Under the pieces are notes generated by a model. It was not told the DNA's origin. It saw nothing but the letters and a program-made list of their open reading frames with translations, and did no database searches. Below, piece by piece: positions 1 to 7,857 of a stretch of DNA of 29,469 nucleotides; position 1 is the first letter of the stretch, and every line of letters starts with the position of its first letter. Source of the stretch: Clostridiales bacterium (lineage in GTDB: Bacteria > Bacillota > Clostridia > Oscillospirales > Oscillospiraceae); NCBI GenBank assembly GCA_019422005.1, contig JAHZEF010000010.1:4631-34099 (forward strand), given 5' to 3'. Made by a program: the position numbers and the translations under genes.

Positions 1-543
1 CTGCGGCCCCCTGTCGACCATTGGCATGTCTTCACCAATGAGAACAAGGCGGACGGCGCCTATTCCCGCATGATTGAGGACTGCGGCGGCGGCGGTGCGG
101 ACGTGATCTACTCCGCCACCGGCTGGCCCGGGCATATCGCGTTCATCGACCCCGACGCGCCGGAATTTGCCGCGGACAGCCTGGAGGACTTCCTGAAGCT
201 GGGCTCCCGCGTGGTGACGCAGCATTACATGACCATCTGTGAAAACTCCCTGTTCGCGCCCATGGGGGCCGCGGGCGACGTCTGGGCTGTGCCGCCCAGG
301 GCCGTGACCATCGGGCCGCGCGACGTGGTCAACGCCAGAGAGCGCTTCGTCATGCACAATATCTGCAATCCCGGCGGCGATTCCTGGCAGCGGATGATCT
401 CCCGCATTGAGCTTTACGGCCCCATCAGCAGAAACTGTCCCTCGTCCATCACCCGGCTGGGCAGGGGCGTCTGCTACGTCAGCGAGACCATTGCCCGCCC
501 CTTCGGCACGTGGGAATGCGGCATTGAGAATAAGGACCTGTGA
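1..543 (+). CDS. NagB-like sugar-phosphate isomerase (C-terminal part)
   Basis: The frame is open from base 1, so the gene starts before the window; about 180 residues are visible. The order of motifs follows glucosamine-6-phosphate deaminase (NagB/RpiA-like fold): a GHIAF segment followed by a proline turn, then a basic VVT strand, an NSLF-like segment, a VPxxAVTIGPRDV segment (NagB has VPKYALTVGVGTLL), and later a GDSWQR... CPSSI stretch matching the NagB region around its conserved HMWTIS. Seen: the catalytic-loop His is kept, but where E. coli NagB has Asp141 this protein has Pro, and Glu148 is replaced by Asp. Known: those residues form the ring-opening relay in NagB. Inferred: it may act on a different sugar phosphate or use another mechanism. 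The next gene starts 17 bases downstream, so it shares an operon with the NAL-like aldolase. Confidence 0.7.
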   Translation: MRPPVDHWHVFTNENKADGAYSRMIEDCGGGGADVIYSATGWPGHIAFIDPDAPEFAADSLEDFLKLGSRVVTQHYMTICENSLFAPMGAAGDVWAVPPRAVTIGPRDVVNARERFVMHNICNPGGDSWQRMISRIELYGPISRNCPSSITRLGRGVCYVSETIARPFGTWECGIENKDL

Positions 544-560
544 GAAAGGGTGCGTCGTTT

Positions 561-1466
561 ATGGCAGAACAAGGCAACGTCCGCTTCACAGGCGTGATGC
601 CCGCGCTGGTCACGCCGCTCAGGGCCGACGAATCGCTTAACGAGGCCGCCGTCCAGCAGCTGATCCGCTGGCACCTTTCCGAAGGGATGGACGGCTTTTA
701 CATCTGCGGCGGCACCGGCGAGGGGCCGGGCCTGCAGAAGCACGTACGGATGCAGATGGCCGAGGCGGCCTGCGCCGAAACCCGCGGCAGGGGCAGCGTG
801 ATCGTCCACGTCGGCGCCATTGACCTGGTCACGGCCCGGGAGCTGGCCCGCCATGCCGGCCAGGTGGGCGCCGATGCCGTCTCGTCGGTTCCGCCCTTCT
901 TCTTCGGGTACGGCGAGGCGGAAATCCGGCAGTACTACATGGAGCTCTCCGAAGCGTCCGGGCTTCCGGTCATTATGTATGCTTCGCCCCTGGCCGGCGT
1001 GAACATCACCTGGGATATGGTCGACCGGCTGATGGACGTGCCGAACATGATCGGCCTCAAATGGACCAGCAGCGATTATTATACCATGGGCCGGATCAAG
1101 GAGCTGCGCGGCGGAAACATCAACGTGCTCAACGGGCCGGACGAAACGCTGCTTCTGGGGCTGGTCATGGGCGCGGACGGCGGGATCGGCGCTACCTACA
1201 ACATCATTCCCAGGGTAATCCGCCGGATCTGGGACAGCTATCGCGCCGGCGACCTGCACACGGCCCGGGAGGCGCAGTTCCAGGTGGATCACCTGATCCA
1301 TGTGCTGGTTCGGTACGGCGTGGTGCCGGCTGTCAAGGAGATCCTGAACATGCTGGGTTATGCGTGCGGAAGCTGTGTCGCGCCGGCCAAGCGGCTGAGC
1401 AGCGGGGAGCGCAGCGCGCTGCGGGCCGATCTGGACGCGCTTTCCTTTGAAACAGTGTATCTGTAA
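561..1466 (+). CDS. N-acetylneuraminate lyase-like DHDPS-family aldolase
   Basis: This is a 301-residue class I pyruvate-dependent aldolase of the DHDPS/NAL family, full length for the family. Visible landmarks are the GGTGE pyruvate-carboxylate loop (residues 50-54), the catalytic Tyr in MYASPLAG (Tyr140), the Schiff-base Lys in GLKWTSSDYY (Lys167) and the NGPDE...GADGGIGATYN segment (about 191-214). GLK(W/Y)T and GADGGIGxTYN are more typical of N-acetylneuraminate lyase than of DapA. The expected reaction is reversible cleavage of a 2-keto-3-deoxy acid such as sialic acid into pyruvate and an aldehyde sugar. ATG at 561 is chosen because AAAGGG lies 10 bases upstream; a GTG at 540 overlapping the previous stop lacks such a site. 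Neighbours (NagB-like, sialidase-like, ABC transporter) fit amino-sugar catabolism, but no NanE, NanK or NagA is present. A KDG-type aldolase remains possible. Confidence 0.82.
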   Translation: MAEQGNVRFTGVMPALVTPLRADESLNEAAVQQLIRWHLSEGMDGFYICGGTGEGPGLQKHVRMQMAEAACAETRGRGSVIVHVGAIDLVTARELARHAGQVGADAVSSVPPFFFGYGEAEIRQYYMELSEASGLPVIMYASPLAGVNITWDMVDRLMDVPNMIGLKWTSSDYYTMGRIKELRGGNINVLNGPDETLLLGLVMGADGGIGATYNIIPRVIRRIWDSYRAGDLHTAREAQFQVDHLIHVLVRYGVVPAVKEILNMLGYACGSCVAPAKRLSSGERSALRADLDALSFETVYL

Positions 1467-1471
1467 TCGCC

Positions 1472-1551
1472 GGCGAGGACGTCCTCGCCCCATCAGTTCG
1501 GGTGATGCCCGAACTGATAAGCGACTGTTTTGGGCAACGGTCTCGGGACCG
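1472..1551 (+). promoter_or_regulatory. three consecutive hairpins upstream of the SBP gene
   Basis: The 117-base gap before the solute-binding-protein gene holds three inverted repeats in a row. The first is a perfect 18-base palindrome, GGCGAGGAC/GTCCTCGCC (1472-1489). The second has perfect 11-base arms ATCAGTTCGGG (1492-1502) and CCCGAACTGAT (1508-1518) with a 5-base loop. The third is CGGTC-TCGG-GACCG (1538-1551), followed by A-rich sequence. No T-tract follows any of them, so a simple terminator reading is weak. An mRNA-stability or attenuation element setting the SBP level relative to the aldolase is the likeliest reading; this is inference. Confidence 0.5.
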
Positions 1552-1583
1552 AAAAATAATAAACGATCAGGAGGAAAAACATC

Positions 1584-2996
1584 ATGAAAAAGCGGATTTT
1601 CAGTGTATGCCTGGTTCTGGTGCTGCTGGCAGGGCTGCTGGCCGGCTGCGGGAAGCAGGACGACGTGCAGACGCCCGGAAATGACGGCGCGGATGGAACC
1701 GGCACAGAAACCATCACCCTCAACTGGGTTTCCGACGGCGGCTGGGCGCAGAATGAAAAAGCCGACAAGATTCTTGAAAAGTGGTATGCCGTCCATCCCG
1801 AAATCCAGATCAACCGCATTGAGGTCGGTTCCCAGGTCGACGACGCCTATCTGGCCAATCTTGATACCATGATCGGCGGCGGCGAAACGGTTGACCTGAC
1901 GTATCTGACGTACGACGAGGTATACAAGCGTGTGCTGGCGGGCGGCGCCCTGCCGCTGGATGAGTATATTCAGGCTGCCGGCGACGACTATGAGAGCATG
2001 TACGGCACGCTGTCCACCTCGCTGCTCCAGTATCGCGACGAAATTTACGGCGTTCCTTACGCCGGCAATACCTTCAAGGTGTTTTACAACAAGACTGTGA
2101 CCGACGCCGCCGGCATCACCATTCCGGAGAGCTGGTCCATCGAAGAATTTACCGAAGTGGCCAGGCAGCTCAATGATCCGGAAAACGGCTTCTACGGCTG
2201 CATCTTCCCCTCCAACTGGGATCAGATCTGCTACGTCTCCGCGCAGCTCAGCGGCTGGTGCAGCGTCGAGCGTCTGGATGACGGGACGGTGGTTCCCAAT
2301 TTTGATGATGAAACCTTCAAAACCTGTCTGAAGTGGGTCCGTGATCTGGCCGCCGTGGACAAGGTGACGCCGGACTACGGCACCATTAAGGCGGAATCCA
2401 TCAACCGCCGCCAGGCTCTGGCGGAGGGGAAGACCGCGATGATCATCGACGGCCCCTTCACGCTGGTATGGCTGCAGAACTACATGTTCAACGATCCGGG
2501 CGCAGGCGAATTGGGCTTTGAGCTGGGCGTGACCGACATTCCCTACGTCAACGACGCGGGCAGGGAAGTCTCCTATAACACCGTCGCCGGTGCGTTCTAT
2601 GTCCCCAAAACCGCCGCCCATCCCGCCGAGGCGTATGAGTTCGCCAAGTTCATCTGCAACGAGTGCCCCGAGGAGGCGGCCAACTACATGCCCATCTATT
2701 CCGGCGCCGACATGGCGGCGGCCACCAAGTCCTTCACCGAGTACACCGACAACAACGGCGTGCTGCACACCGAAGTCTATCCGGAAGAGGTCGCCCTGGC
2801 CGCCGTTGCCACGCCCTATGAGGCCTATGTGGCCCGCTGGAACTTTGACCCGACGCTGTCGGCCTATACCTCTTTGATGGAGAAGACGCTGTTCACCGAG
2901 CAGTACGGCCTCTATCTCAACGGCGAGATGGAGCTGGACGAGTGGGTCGATATGATGCAGCAGCTCGGCCAGGCGGAAATTGCAAATATGAATTGA
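1584..2996 (+). CDS. ABC transporter sugar-binding lipoprotein (family 1 SBP)
   Basis: This 470-residue secreted lipoprotein would capture a sugar for the two permeases that follow. Seen: a short basic N-terminus (MKKR), a hydrophobic stretch and a lipobox LLAGC with Cys22 as the predicted lipidated residue, then a Gly/Thr/Asp-rich linker. The body has family-1 SBP (MalE-like cluster) features: a YDEVYKRV...GALPLDEYI segment, the YGVPYAGNTFKVFYNKTV hinge-region strand, the ALAEGKTAMIIDGPF motif, and a C-terminal helical part with NTVAGAFYVPKTAAHPAEAYEFAKFI. The start has a strong AGGAGG site 9-10 bases upstream. Context points to an amino sugar, sialate or oligosaccharide substrate, but the sequence does not identify it. 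A hairpin separates it from the permease genes. Confidence 0.92.
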   Translation: MKKRIFSVCLVLVLLAGLLAGCGKQDDVQTPGNDGADGTGTETITLNWVSDGGWAQNEKADKILEKWYAVHPEIQINRIEVGSQVDDAYLANLDTMIGGGETVDLTYLTYDEVYKRVLAGGALPLDEYIQAAGDDYESMYGTLSTSLLQYRDEIYGVPYAGNTFKVFYNKTVTDAAGITIPESWSIEEFTEVARQLNDPENGFYGCIFPSNWDQICYVSAQLSGWCSVERLDDGTVVPNFDDETFKTCLKWVRDLAAVDKVTPDYGTIKAESINRRQALAEGKTAMIIDGPFTLVWLQNYMFNDPGAGELGFELGVTDIPYVNDAGREVSYNTVAGAFYVPKTAAHPAEAYEFAKFICNECPEEAANYMPIYSGADMAAATKSFTEYTDNNGVLHTEVYPEEVALAAVATPYEAYVARWNFDPTLSAYTSLMEKTLFTEQYGLYLNGEMELDEWVDMMQQLGQAEIANMN

Positions 2997-3007
2997 TACA
3001 GATGCGC

Positions 3008-3031
3008 CGTCGGGAGGGCTCCCTCCCGACG
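3008..3031 (+). promoter_or_regulatory. intercistronic hairpin between SBP and permease genes
   Basis: CGTCGGGAGG (3008-3017) and CCTCCCGACG (3022-3031) form a perfect 10-bp stem with loop GCTC. It sits between the SBP stop and the permease ribosome site, with no T-tract. Such a position usually protects the upstream SBP transcript from 3-prime decay or partly attenuates permease expression, as known for malE-malF. The second transporter in this window (26099-26125) has an equivalent hairpin. Confidence 0.6.
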
Positions 3032-3061
3032 CGCTGTATCCGGCAAAGGAGAGGTGAGTTC

Positions 3062-4015
3062 ATGCACGAAAAAACGGCAAACTCCGGCCCCGGCCTGGCC
3101 AGACGCCCAAGGCGTCCGAAGGGGATGCACAGCGCACGGCTGACGGACAATGTGACCGGCTATCTGCTGATTGCGCCGAGCCTGATCGGCTTTGTGGTGT
3201 TTACCCTGTTCGGGATCGGCTTTTCCCTGGTCATGTCGTTTACGGACTGGAATCTGCTCAAGGGGTTTGAAAACGCCCAGTTTGTCGGCCTGAAGAACTT
3301 CCGGGACATGTTCTCCGACATCTATCTGGGCGCGAGCCTGCGCAACAATGCGCTGCTCCTGCTGGTGGTGCCGGTAACGCTGTTCCTGGCGGCGATTCTG
3401 GCCAATGCCATGAACCGGGCCATCTATGGCCGGGGTGGCGCCAGAGCGTTGTACTTCATGCCCTACGTCACCAATATTGTGGCCATCGCCACCGTGTGGC
3501 AGGCGCTGTTCCACAAGACCAAGGGGCCGGTGAACCTGCTGCTGCTCCTGTCGGGCGTGTCTGAAGAGGCGCTGCCGGGATGGCTGTCCAGCAGCGACTG
3601 GGCGCTGCTGGCCGTGGCCATTGTCCTGCTCTGGCAGAATGTGGGCTACAGCATCCTGATGTACAGCGGCGCGGAGCAGAGCATTCCCAGGGACTACTAT
3701 GAGGCTGCGGATCTGGACGGCGCCGGCCCCGTAACCCAGTTTTTCAAGATTACCCTGCCGCAGCTCAGGCCCACGACCTTCATGCTGACCATCCTGGGCA
3801 TCATCAACAGCCTGCAGATGTGGGCCTTCGTGCAGGTTATCACCAACGGCGGGCCCGGCACGGCCACCTATACGCTGGGGTTGTACATCTACCGGTCGGC
3901 GTTTGTCACCTACCGCACGGGATATGCCTGCGCCCTGGCATGGCTGCTGTGCGTACTCGTGATGATCTTCACCATATTCCGCTGGCGCACGGAAAAGAAC
4001 AGCGGCGCTGAGTGA
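3062..4015 (+). CDS. ABC sugar permease, MalF/UgpA type
   Basis: This is a 317-residue inner-membrane permease of the binding-protein-dependent sugar family, first of a pair. About six transmembrane segments are visible, the first at roughly residues 33-58 (LLIAPSLIGFVVFTLFGIGF). The EAA loop that contacts the ATPase is clear: YYEAADLDGAGPVTQFFKIT followed by LP. The C-terminal part has GGPGTATYTLGLYIY, a common MalF-family segment. An upstream in-frame ATG at 2942 lies inside the SBP gene, so ATG 3062 is chosen; it follows AAGGAGAGG. The next permease begins 12 bases after its stop. No ATP-binding subunit is encoded nearby, so a shared MsmX-like ATPase encoded elsewhere is presumed. Confidence 0.92.
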   Translation: MHEKTANSGPGLARRPRRPKGMHSARLTDNVTGYLLIAPSLIGFVVFTLFGIGFSLVMSFTDWNLLKGFENAQFVGLKNFRDMFSDIYLGASLRNNALLLLVVPVTLFLAAILANAMNRAIYGRGGARALYFMPYVTNIVAIATVWQALFHKTKGPVNLLLLLSGVSEEALPGWLSSSDWALLAVAIVLLWQNVGYSILMYSGAEQSIPRDYYEAADLDGAGPVTQFFKITLPQLRPTTFMLTILGIINSLQMWAFVQVITNGGPGTATYTLGLYIYRSAFVTYRTGYACALAWLLCVLVMIFTIFRWRTEKNSGAE

Positions 4016-4027
4016 GGGGGAGGGAGC

Positions 4028-4882
4028 ATGAAACATACCAAAGTGCATACGAAGGGCGGCGGGCAGGTGAAAAAGATTGTTCTGACGCTGCTGATCTGGT
4101 TCTTCGGCATCGTCATGGTGATCCCGTTCATCTGGATGCTGTCCACATCGTTCAAGGGCATGAACGACGTCTTTACCTTCCCCATTGAGTGGATCCCCCA
4201 AAATCCCACCGTAGAGGGCTACAAGGCGCTGCTGTTCGGCAAAGTCCCCTTTGTGACCTATTTCTGGAATTCGGTAAAAGTTTCCGTGATTGCGCTGATC
4301 GGCACATTCTTTTCCTGTACCATGGCGGGCTTCGCCTATGCGAAGGTGCGCTTTGCGGGCCGGGACAAGATCTTTATGCTCAAGCTGATGACCACGATGC
4401 TGCCCACCATGGTCACCGTAATCCCCACCTACATGATTTATTCCAAACTGGGCCTGCTCAACACCCATGTGGCCCTGTGGATCGGTTATTTCTGCGGCGG
4501 CGCCTTCGGCGTGTTCCTGATGCGCCAGGCCTTTGTCGGCATCCCCAGCGCCCTGATCGATTCGGCGCGGATCGACGGCGCAGGCAACTTCCGCATCTAC
4601 TGGAGCATTGCCCTGCCCAATGTGAAGTCGTCCGTTGCCACGCTGCTGTTCATGTACTTCCTGTGGTCCTGGAACGACTATGAAAAGCCTCTGCTGTACC
4701 TGTGGGACAAGAAGCTTTATACGCTGCCCCTGGCGGTCAAGGCGTTCCACGATGACCAGATGTACAACTATCCGGCGATCATGGCGGCAAACGTGCTGAT
4801 GCTGCTGCCGATTATGATTGCATTTGCCACCTGTCAGAAGTTTTTCGTCAATTCGCTGGTCAGCTCCGGCCTGAAAGGATAG
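4028..4882 (+). CDS. ABC sugar permease, MalG/UgpE type
   Basis: This 284-residue permease is the partner of the preceding MalF-type subunit and completes the membrane channel. It has the usual MalG layout: a first transmembrane segment near residues 17-40 ending PFIWMLSTSFK, an FxNSVKVS segment opening the core domain (YFWNSVKVSV), and the EAA loop LIDSARIDGAGNFRIYWSIA followed by LP. It ends with a hydrophobic segment and a short polar tail (SSGLKG), as is typical. The start is preceded by GAGGGGGAGGGAG. Seven bases separate its stop from the sialidase-like gene, so uptake and first processing enzyme are cotranscribed. Confidence 0.92.
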   Translation: MKHTKVHTKGGGQVKKIVLTLLIWFFGIVMVIPFIWMLSTSFKGMNDVFTFPIEWIPQNPTVEGYKALLFGKVPFVTYFWNSVKVSVIALIGTFFSCTMAGFAYAKVRFAGRDKIFMLKLMTTMLPTMVTVIPTYMIYSKLGLLNTHVALWIGYFCGGAFGVFLMRQAFVGIPSALIDSARIDGAGNFRIYWSIALPNVKSSVATLLFMYFLWSWNDYEKPLLYLWDKKLYTLPLAVKAFHDDQMYNYPAIMAANVLMLLPIMIAFATCQKFFVNSLVSSGLKG

Positions 4883-4889
4883 GAACCCT

Positions 4890-6011
4890 ATGAAAATTCT
4901 GGAACACAAAACCATCTATCGCGACGGGGAGTATGTGGCGTTCCCGAACCTGGCGCGCCTGCAGAACGGGCAGATCATCTGTGCGTTCCGCCATGCCAGG
5001 GAACGGCAGAAGGAGTACGGCAGGGTCACCCATGTGGATCCCACGGCCAAGGACGTGTTCATCGTCTCCCCCGACGGCGGAAGGAGCTTTGACCCGGCGC
5101 TGCACGTGATTCTCGACGATGAGATGAGCGAACAGGACCCCTGCGTCAACGTGCTCTCCGACGGACGCATCATTGTCACCTACTTCCGCTGGCAGCTGGT
5201 GCCTCTGGGCAAGGGGGCGGAGACCTGGGGGGCGGACGCCTTCTCCCGGTACGGCCGGACGCTCCACGGACAGTACGACTGCTATCCCCACGGCGCCAGC
5301 TACAGCATCTCCGATGACAACGGCCAGACGTGGCGCCATATGCCGCCGCTTCACATGGAGGGCGTCCCCTCGGCCGGCGGCGTCCGCGGCAACATTGTGG
5401 AACTGCCGGACGGCGCGCTCCTGATGCCTTTTTATGGCGCGCTGCACCTGGACGAGCTTTCCCGTGCCGGCCTGATCCGCTCCGACGACCGGGGCGAGAC
5501 CTGGTATCACTACAGCGTTATGGGCCTGGATGCCGCCCGGGAGAAGAACTACCTGGAGCCCGGCGTCTACCGCACCGAAAGCGGCCGCCTGGTGGGGCTG
5601 TTCCGCACCCAGACCGACTATACGAAGCCCGGCGTGGACTTCGACGATACGTATCTCAACCTGCATATCGCGGTGTCCGGGGACAATGGAAAGACCTTCG
5701 GTCCCGTTCAGGAGATCGAAGGCCTGTGGGGCTCCAGCCCCTTCCATGCGCTGCGCCTGCAGAGCGGCCGCGTACTGGTCACCTACGGATACCGCCGCGC
5801 GCCCTACGGCATCCGTGCCAGGCTCTGCAACAGCGAGCTGACGGATCTGGCCGGGGCGGAGGAGCTGATCCTCCGGGACGACGGCCCCAACGGCGATCTG
5901 GGCTATCCCAACGCCATCCAGCTGGACAACGGCGATATCCTAGTCACGTATTACATCAGCGGGCCGGACGGGATCCGCACCATCGACGTCACCCGCCTGC
6001 GGGAGGACTGA
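4890..6011 (+). CDS. cytoplasmic sialidase-fold (BNR/Asp-box) protein
   Basis: This 373-residue protein belongs to the six-bladed beta-propeller sialidase superfamily. Four Asp-box-like repeats (SxDxGxTW) are visible: SPDGGRSF (60-67), SDDNGQTW (141-148), SDDRGETW (198-205) and SGDNGKTF (near 264). The C-terminal DLGYPNAIQLDNGDILVTYY segment matches the last blade of many bacterial sialidase-family proteins. There is no signal peptide or anchor, so it should act in the cytoplasm after transport. Its place beside an NAL-like aldolase supports action on a sialylated or keto-acid-containing oligosaccharide. The canonical FRIP motif of GH33 is not seen, so exo-sialidase activity is unproven; it may be another glycosidase, lyase or epimerase on the same fold. 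Confidence 0.78.
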   Translation: MKILEHKTIYRDGEYVAFPNLARLQNGQIICAFRHARERQKEYGRVTHVDPTAKDVFIVSPDGGRSFDPALHVILDDEMSEQDPCVNVLSDGRIIVTYFRWQLVPLGKGAETWGADAFSRYGRTLHGQYDCYPHGASYSISDDNGQTWRHMPPLHMEGVPSAGGVRGNIVELPDGALLMPFYGALHLDELSRAGLIRSDDRGETWYHYSVMGLDAAREKNYLEPGVYRTESGRLVGLFRTQTDYTKPGVDFDDTYLNLHIAVSGDNGKTFGPVQEIEGLWGSSPFHALRLQSGRVLVTYGYRRAPYGIRARLCNSELTDLAGAEELILRDDGPNGDLGYPNAIQLDNGDILVTYYISGPDGIRTIDVTRLRED

Positions 6012-6030
6012 CCCCCGCAGCCCGCGGGGG
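6012..6030. other. GC-rich stem-loop between convergent genes
   Basis: CCCCCGC (6012-6018) and GCGGGGG (6024-6030) form a perfect 7-bp stem with a 5-base loop directly after the sialidase-like stop. The genes on both sides converge here within 25 bases. There is no T-tract on either strand, so it may be a Rho-independent terminator of poor quality or only a pausing structure. Confidence 0.4.
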
Positions 6031-6036
6031 CGCGCA

Positions 6037-6696
6037 TCACGCGTCCTCGCGGATTACGCGGGCTTCCAGCACCGGATTGACCACCGCTGTGATCAGAAGC
6101 TGCGTCAGCGCCGGCAGGAGCAGCGCGGCCAGCGGCGCGCTGAAGGGCCAGGCCACGATGGTCAGGGCCCCGGACACGCACTCGATGACCAGCAGCAGGA
6201 AGTTCGGCTTGACCTCGATGATCGTCAGCAGCAGCGCGTTTTTCAGGCACTGCCCGCTGGTCAGCCGCAGGGAGGCCAGCTGCGGGAACCAATAGCCGCC
6301 GGCCAGAAGCACCAGCACCAGCGGAATGGCCGCAGTCAGATAGGCGGCGGTTTCCGACAGCAGGGAACCGGCCAGCCAGCCGGCGGCCGGCACGGCTGCC
6401 AGCGCCAGCGCCCACAGCGTCCGGCGGAGAAAGTCTGTACGGAATTCCCGGAAAAACGTATCCCAGAGGAAGCAGTGGCCGTCCCGGTATAGAGCCTGTA
6501 TCACAGCAGCCATCCCCGCCAGCGCGGCCGGGAGCGTGATCACCGGCAGGGAGAAGAGGACGAACAGCAGGTTGCATCGGAGCAGCTTGGTAAAGTGCGT
6601 GGTCAGCACGTAGAAGACGCGCCCCGCCCCGTGGGCGGGAATGGGGGCGCCGGCCTGTGCGGCGCCATGCCGGGGATTGGTTTTGGGGATTGCCAT
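6037..6696 (-). CDS. DUF624 (YesL-like) membrane protein
   Basis: This 219-residue integral membrane protein matches the YesL/DUF624 family in size and pattern. It has a conserved-looking N-terminal block (GRVFYVLTTHFTKLLRCNLLFVLFSLPVITLPAALAGM), a RDG...FLWDTFFREFRTDF segment after the first membrane pair, then three further hydrophobic spans. Family members are usually encoded with sugar ABC transporters and AraC or two-component regulators in Bacillota; their biochemical role is unknown. It starts at the ATG at 6694-6696 with AGGAGG just upstream. It lies 48 bases downstream of the AraC-type regulator on the same strand and should be cotranscribed with it. Confidence 0.85.
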   Translation of the reverse strand: MAIPKTNPRHGAAQAGAPIPAHGAGRVFYVLTTHFTKLLRCNLLFVLFSLPVITLPAALAGMAAVIQALYRDGHCFLWDTFFREFRTDFLRRTLWALALAAVPAAGWLAGSLLSETAAYLTAAIPLVLVLLAGGYWFPQLASLRLTSGQCLKNALLLTIIEVKPNFLLLVIECVSGALTIVAWPFSAPLAALLLPALTQLLITAVVNPVLEARVIREDA

Positions 6697-6744
6697 GGAT
6701 TTGCCTCCTGACCGCCCGTCCGCGCGCCGCGGCGGGCCCTGTGA

Positions 6745-7638
6745 TTATGCGGTGAACGGATCCTGCGACGCTGCGTATTCGCTGGGGCAGCAGCCCGTGG
6801 CCTGCTTGAAGCACTGGGAAAAGTACTGCATGCTGGAATAGCCCAGACGGTCGGCGATCTGTGCGACGGTCATGTCCCCCTCCAGGAGCAGCTGTTTTGC
6901 CCGCTTGATCCGCAGCCGGGAAAGGTACTCCATGATGCTCATGCCTGTGGAGCCGCGGAAGCGGGCTGTGAGATAGGAACGGCTGTAGTGGAACCGCTCG
7001 GACAGGGTTTCCAGCGTAATGCGCTCGTCCAGATGCTCGTTGAGATAGTCCTTGATGTCGTATGTAATCCGGTTTTCCAGCGCGTCCTCCAGAACCACGG
7101 GGTTCCAGAGCTTGCCCTGCTGGTCTGCGTCGCTCCGGAGCAGGCTGATCAGCAGCCCCTCCAAATAGCAGGAAACCATTTGCTCCGAGCCCAGCGGCGC
7201 GTCGTCGCTGGGGCGGAAGCTGCCCAGCAGAAGCTTTCCGTCTGCCAGTTCGAAGGCGTTGTACAGCTCCCGGATAATCAGCCGCAGCAGCTTCCGCTGT
7301 TCCCCGTTCACCCGCAGAAGCTTGTTCTGAAACAGCTTCATGCATTTACTGGTACAGACAAAGGACATGACAAACAATGTGGTTTCCGTTCCGCCCACGC
7401 GGATGTGGTGATCGAGATTCGGCGGATGGAAGATGATCTGATTTTCCCCGATGGGGCAGTGTTCCGAACCGTTGAACACCTCCACGGCGCCGTGCTCACA
7501 GAACACGAATTCCCAGGAATTATGCCGATGAACCGGCGTTTCATAATCCTGGATCTTCGGCAGAAAATGCGCCGTGGACAGCTTTCGGACGCTGAGCATC
7601 CGGGACATCTGATATTTGCGAAATTCCAGGTTTTCCAA
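6745..7638 (-). CDS. AraC-family transcriptional regulator
   Basis: This 297-residue regulator has an N-terminal cupin-like sensor (HRHNSWEFVFCEHGAVEVF at about 33-51, then a PxxLDHH segment) and a C-terminal double helix-turn-helix. The HTH part shows ITLETLSERFHYSRSYLTARF, then MTVAQIADRLGYSSMQYFSQ followed by CFKQATGCCPSEY, the standard AraC signature. It probably senses a sugar and activates an adjacent operon. The start chosen is TTG at 7636-7638, because GGAGGTGG lies 7-9 bases upstream of it. An upstream in-frame ATG at 7749 would overlap the -10 box of its own promoter and is rejected. Divergence from the M20-led operon makes that operon a natural target; the sialidase operon is another. 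Confidence 0.88.
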   Translation of the reverse strand: MENLEFRKYQMSRMLSVRKLSTAHFLPKIQDYETPVHRHNSWEFVFCEHGAVEVFNGSEHCPIGENQIIFHPPNLDHHIRVGGTETTLFVMSFVCTSKCMKLFQNKLLRVNGEQRKLLRLIIRELYNAFELADGKLLLGSFRPSDDAPLGSEQMVSCYLEGLLISLLRSDADQQGKLWNPVVLEDALENRITYDIKDYLNEHLDERITLETLSERFHYSRSYLTARFRGSTGMSIMEYLSRLRIKRAKQLLLEGDMTVAQIADRLGYSSMQYFSQCFKQATGCCPSEYAASQDPFTA

Positions 7639-7748
7639 GAAGATCCACCTCCGGACATCCCATGTCGAAACCATGTTCCATTCTGATGAAAACAGCATAT
7701 CACGCCGCAGGCCCGCCTTCAATGCGGGGATTGCAAGATGTGGTTTCA

Positions 7749-7777
7749 ATTATAAAAAAAGCAGTCGATTTTGTAAA
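7749..7777 (-). promoter_or_regulatory. SigA-type promoter of the AraC-DUF624 unit
   Basis: On the minus strand, TTTACA (7772-7777) and TATAAT (7749-7754) are separated by exactly 17 bases. Transcription would start near 7742 and give a leader of about 100 bases before the TTG start. Confidence 0.75.
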
Positions 7778-7783
7778 TACAAA
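7770..7783. promoter_or_regulatory. inverted repeat overlapping the -35 box, possible operator
   Basis: TTTGTA-AA-TACAAA is a hyphenated perfect inverted repeat that covers the -35 box of the minus-strand promoter and lies about 75 bases upstream of the M20-gene start. A regulator bound here could repress the AraC gene and influence the divergent operon. This is inferred from position only. Confidence 0.35.
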
Positions 7784-7857
7784 CGCCGGGTTTTCCGCTA
7801 CCATAGCAGTGACCCGGGGGCCGGCACACCGGCCCCTGCGCATGGGAGGCGTATACC

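Noticed and set aside
1538..1560. Hairpin followed by A-rich sequence read as a terminator
   Set aside because: The run after the stem is A, not T, on the plus strand, and the next gene is in the same direction with its own ribosome site, so termination here is unlikely.
5951..7345. Minus-strand open frame overlapping DUF624 and AraC genes in another frame
   Set aside because: Its translation is Arg/Gly/Ala-rich low-complexity sequence, while the overlapping frames encode clear DUF624 and AraC domains.
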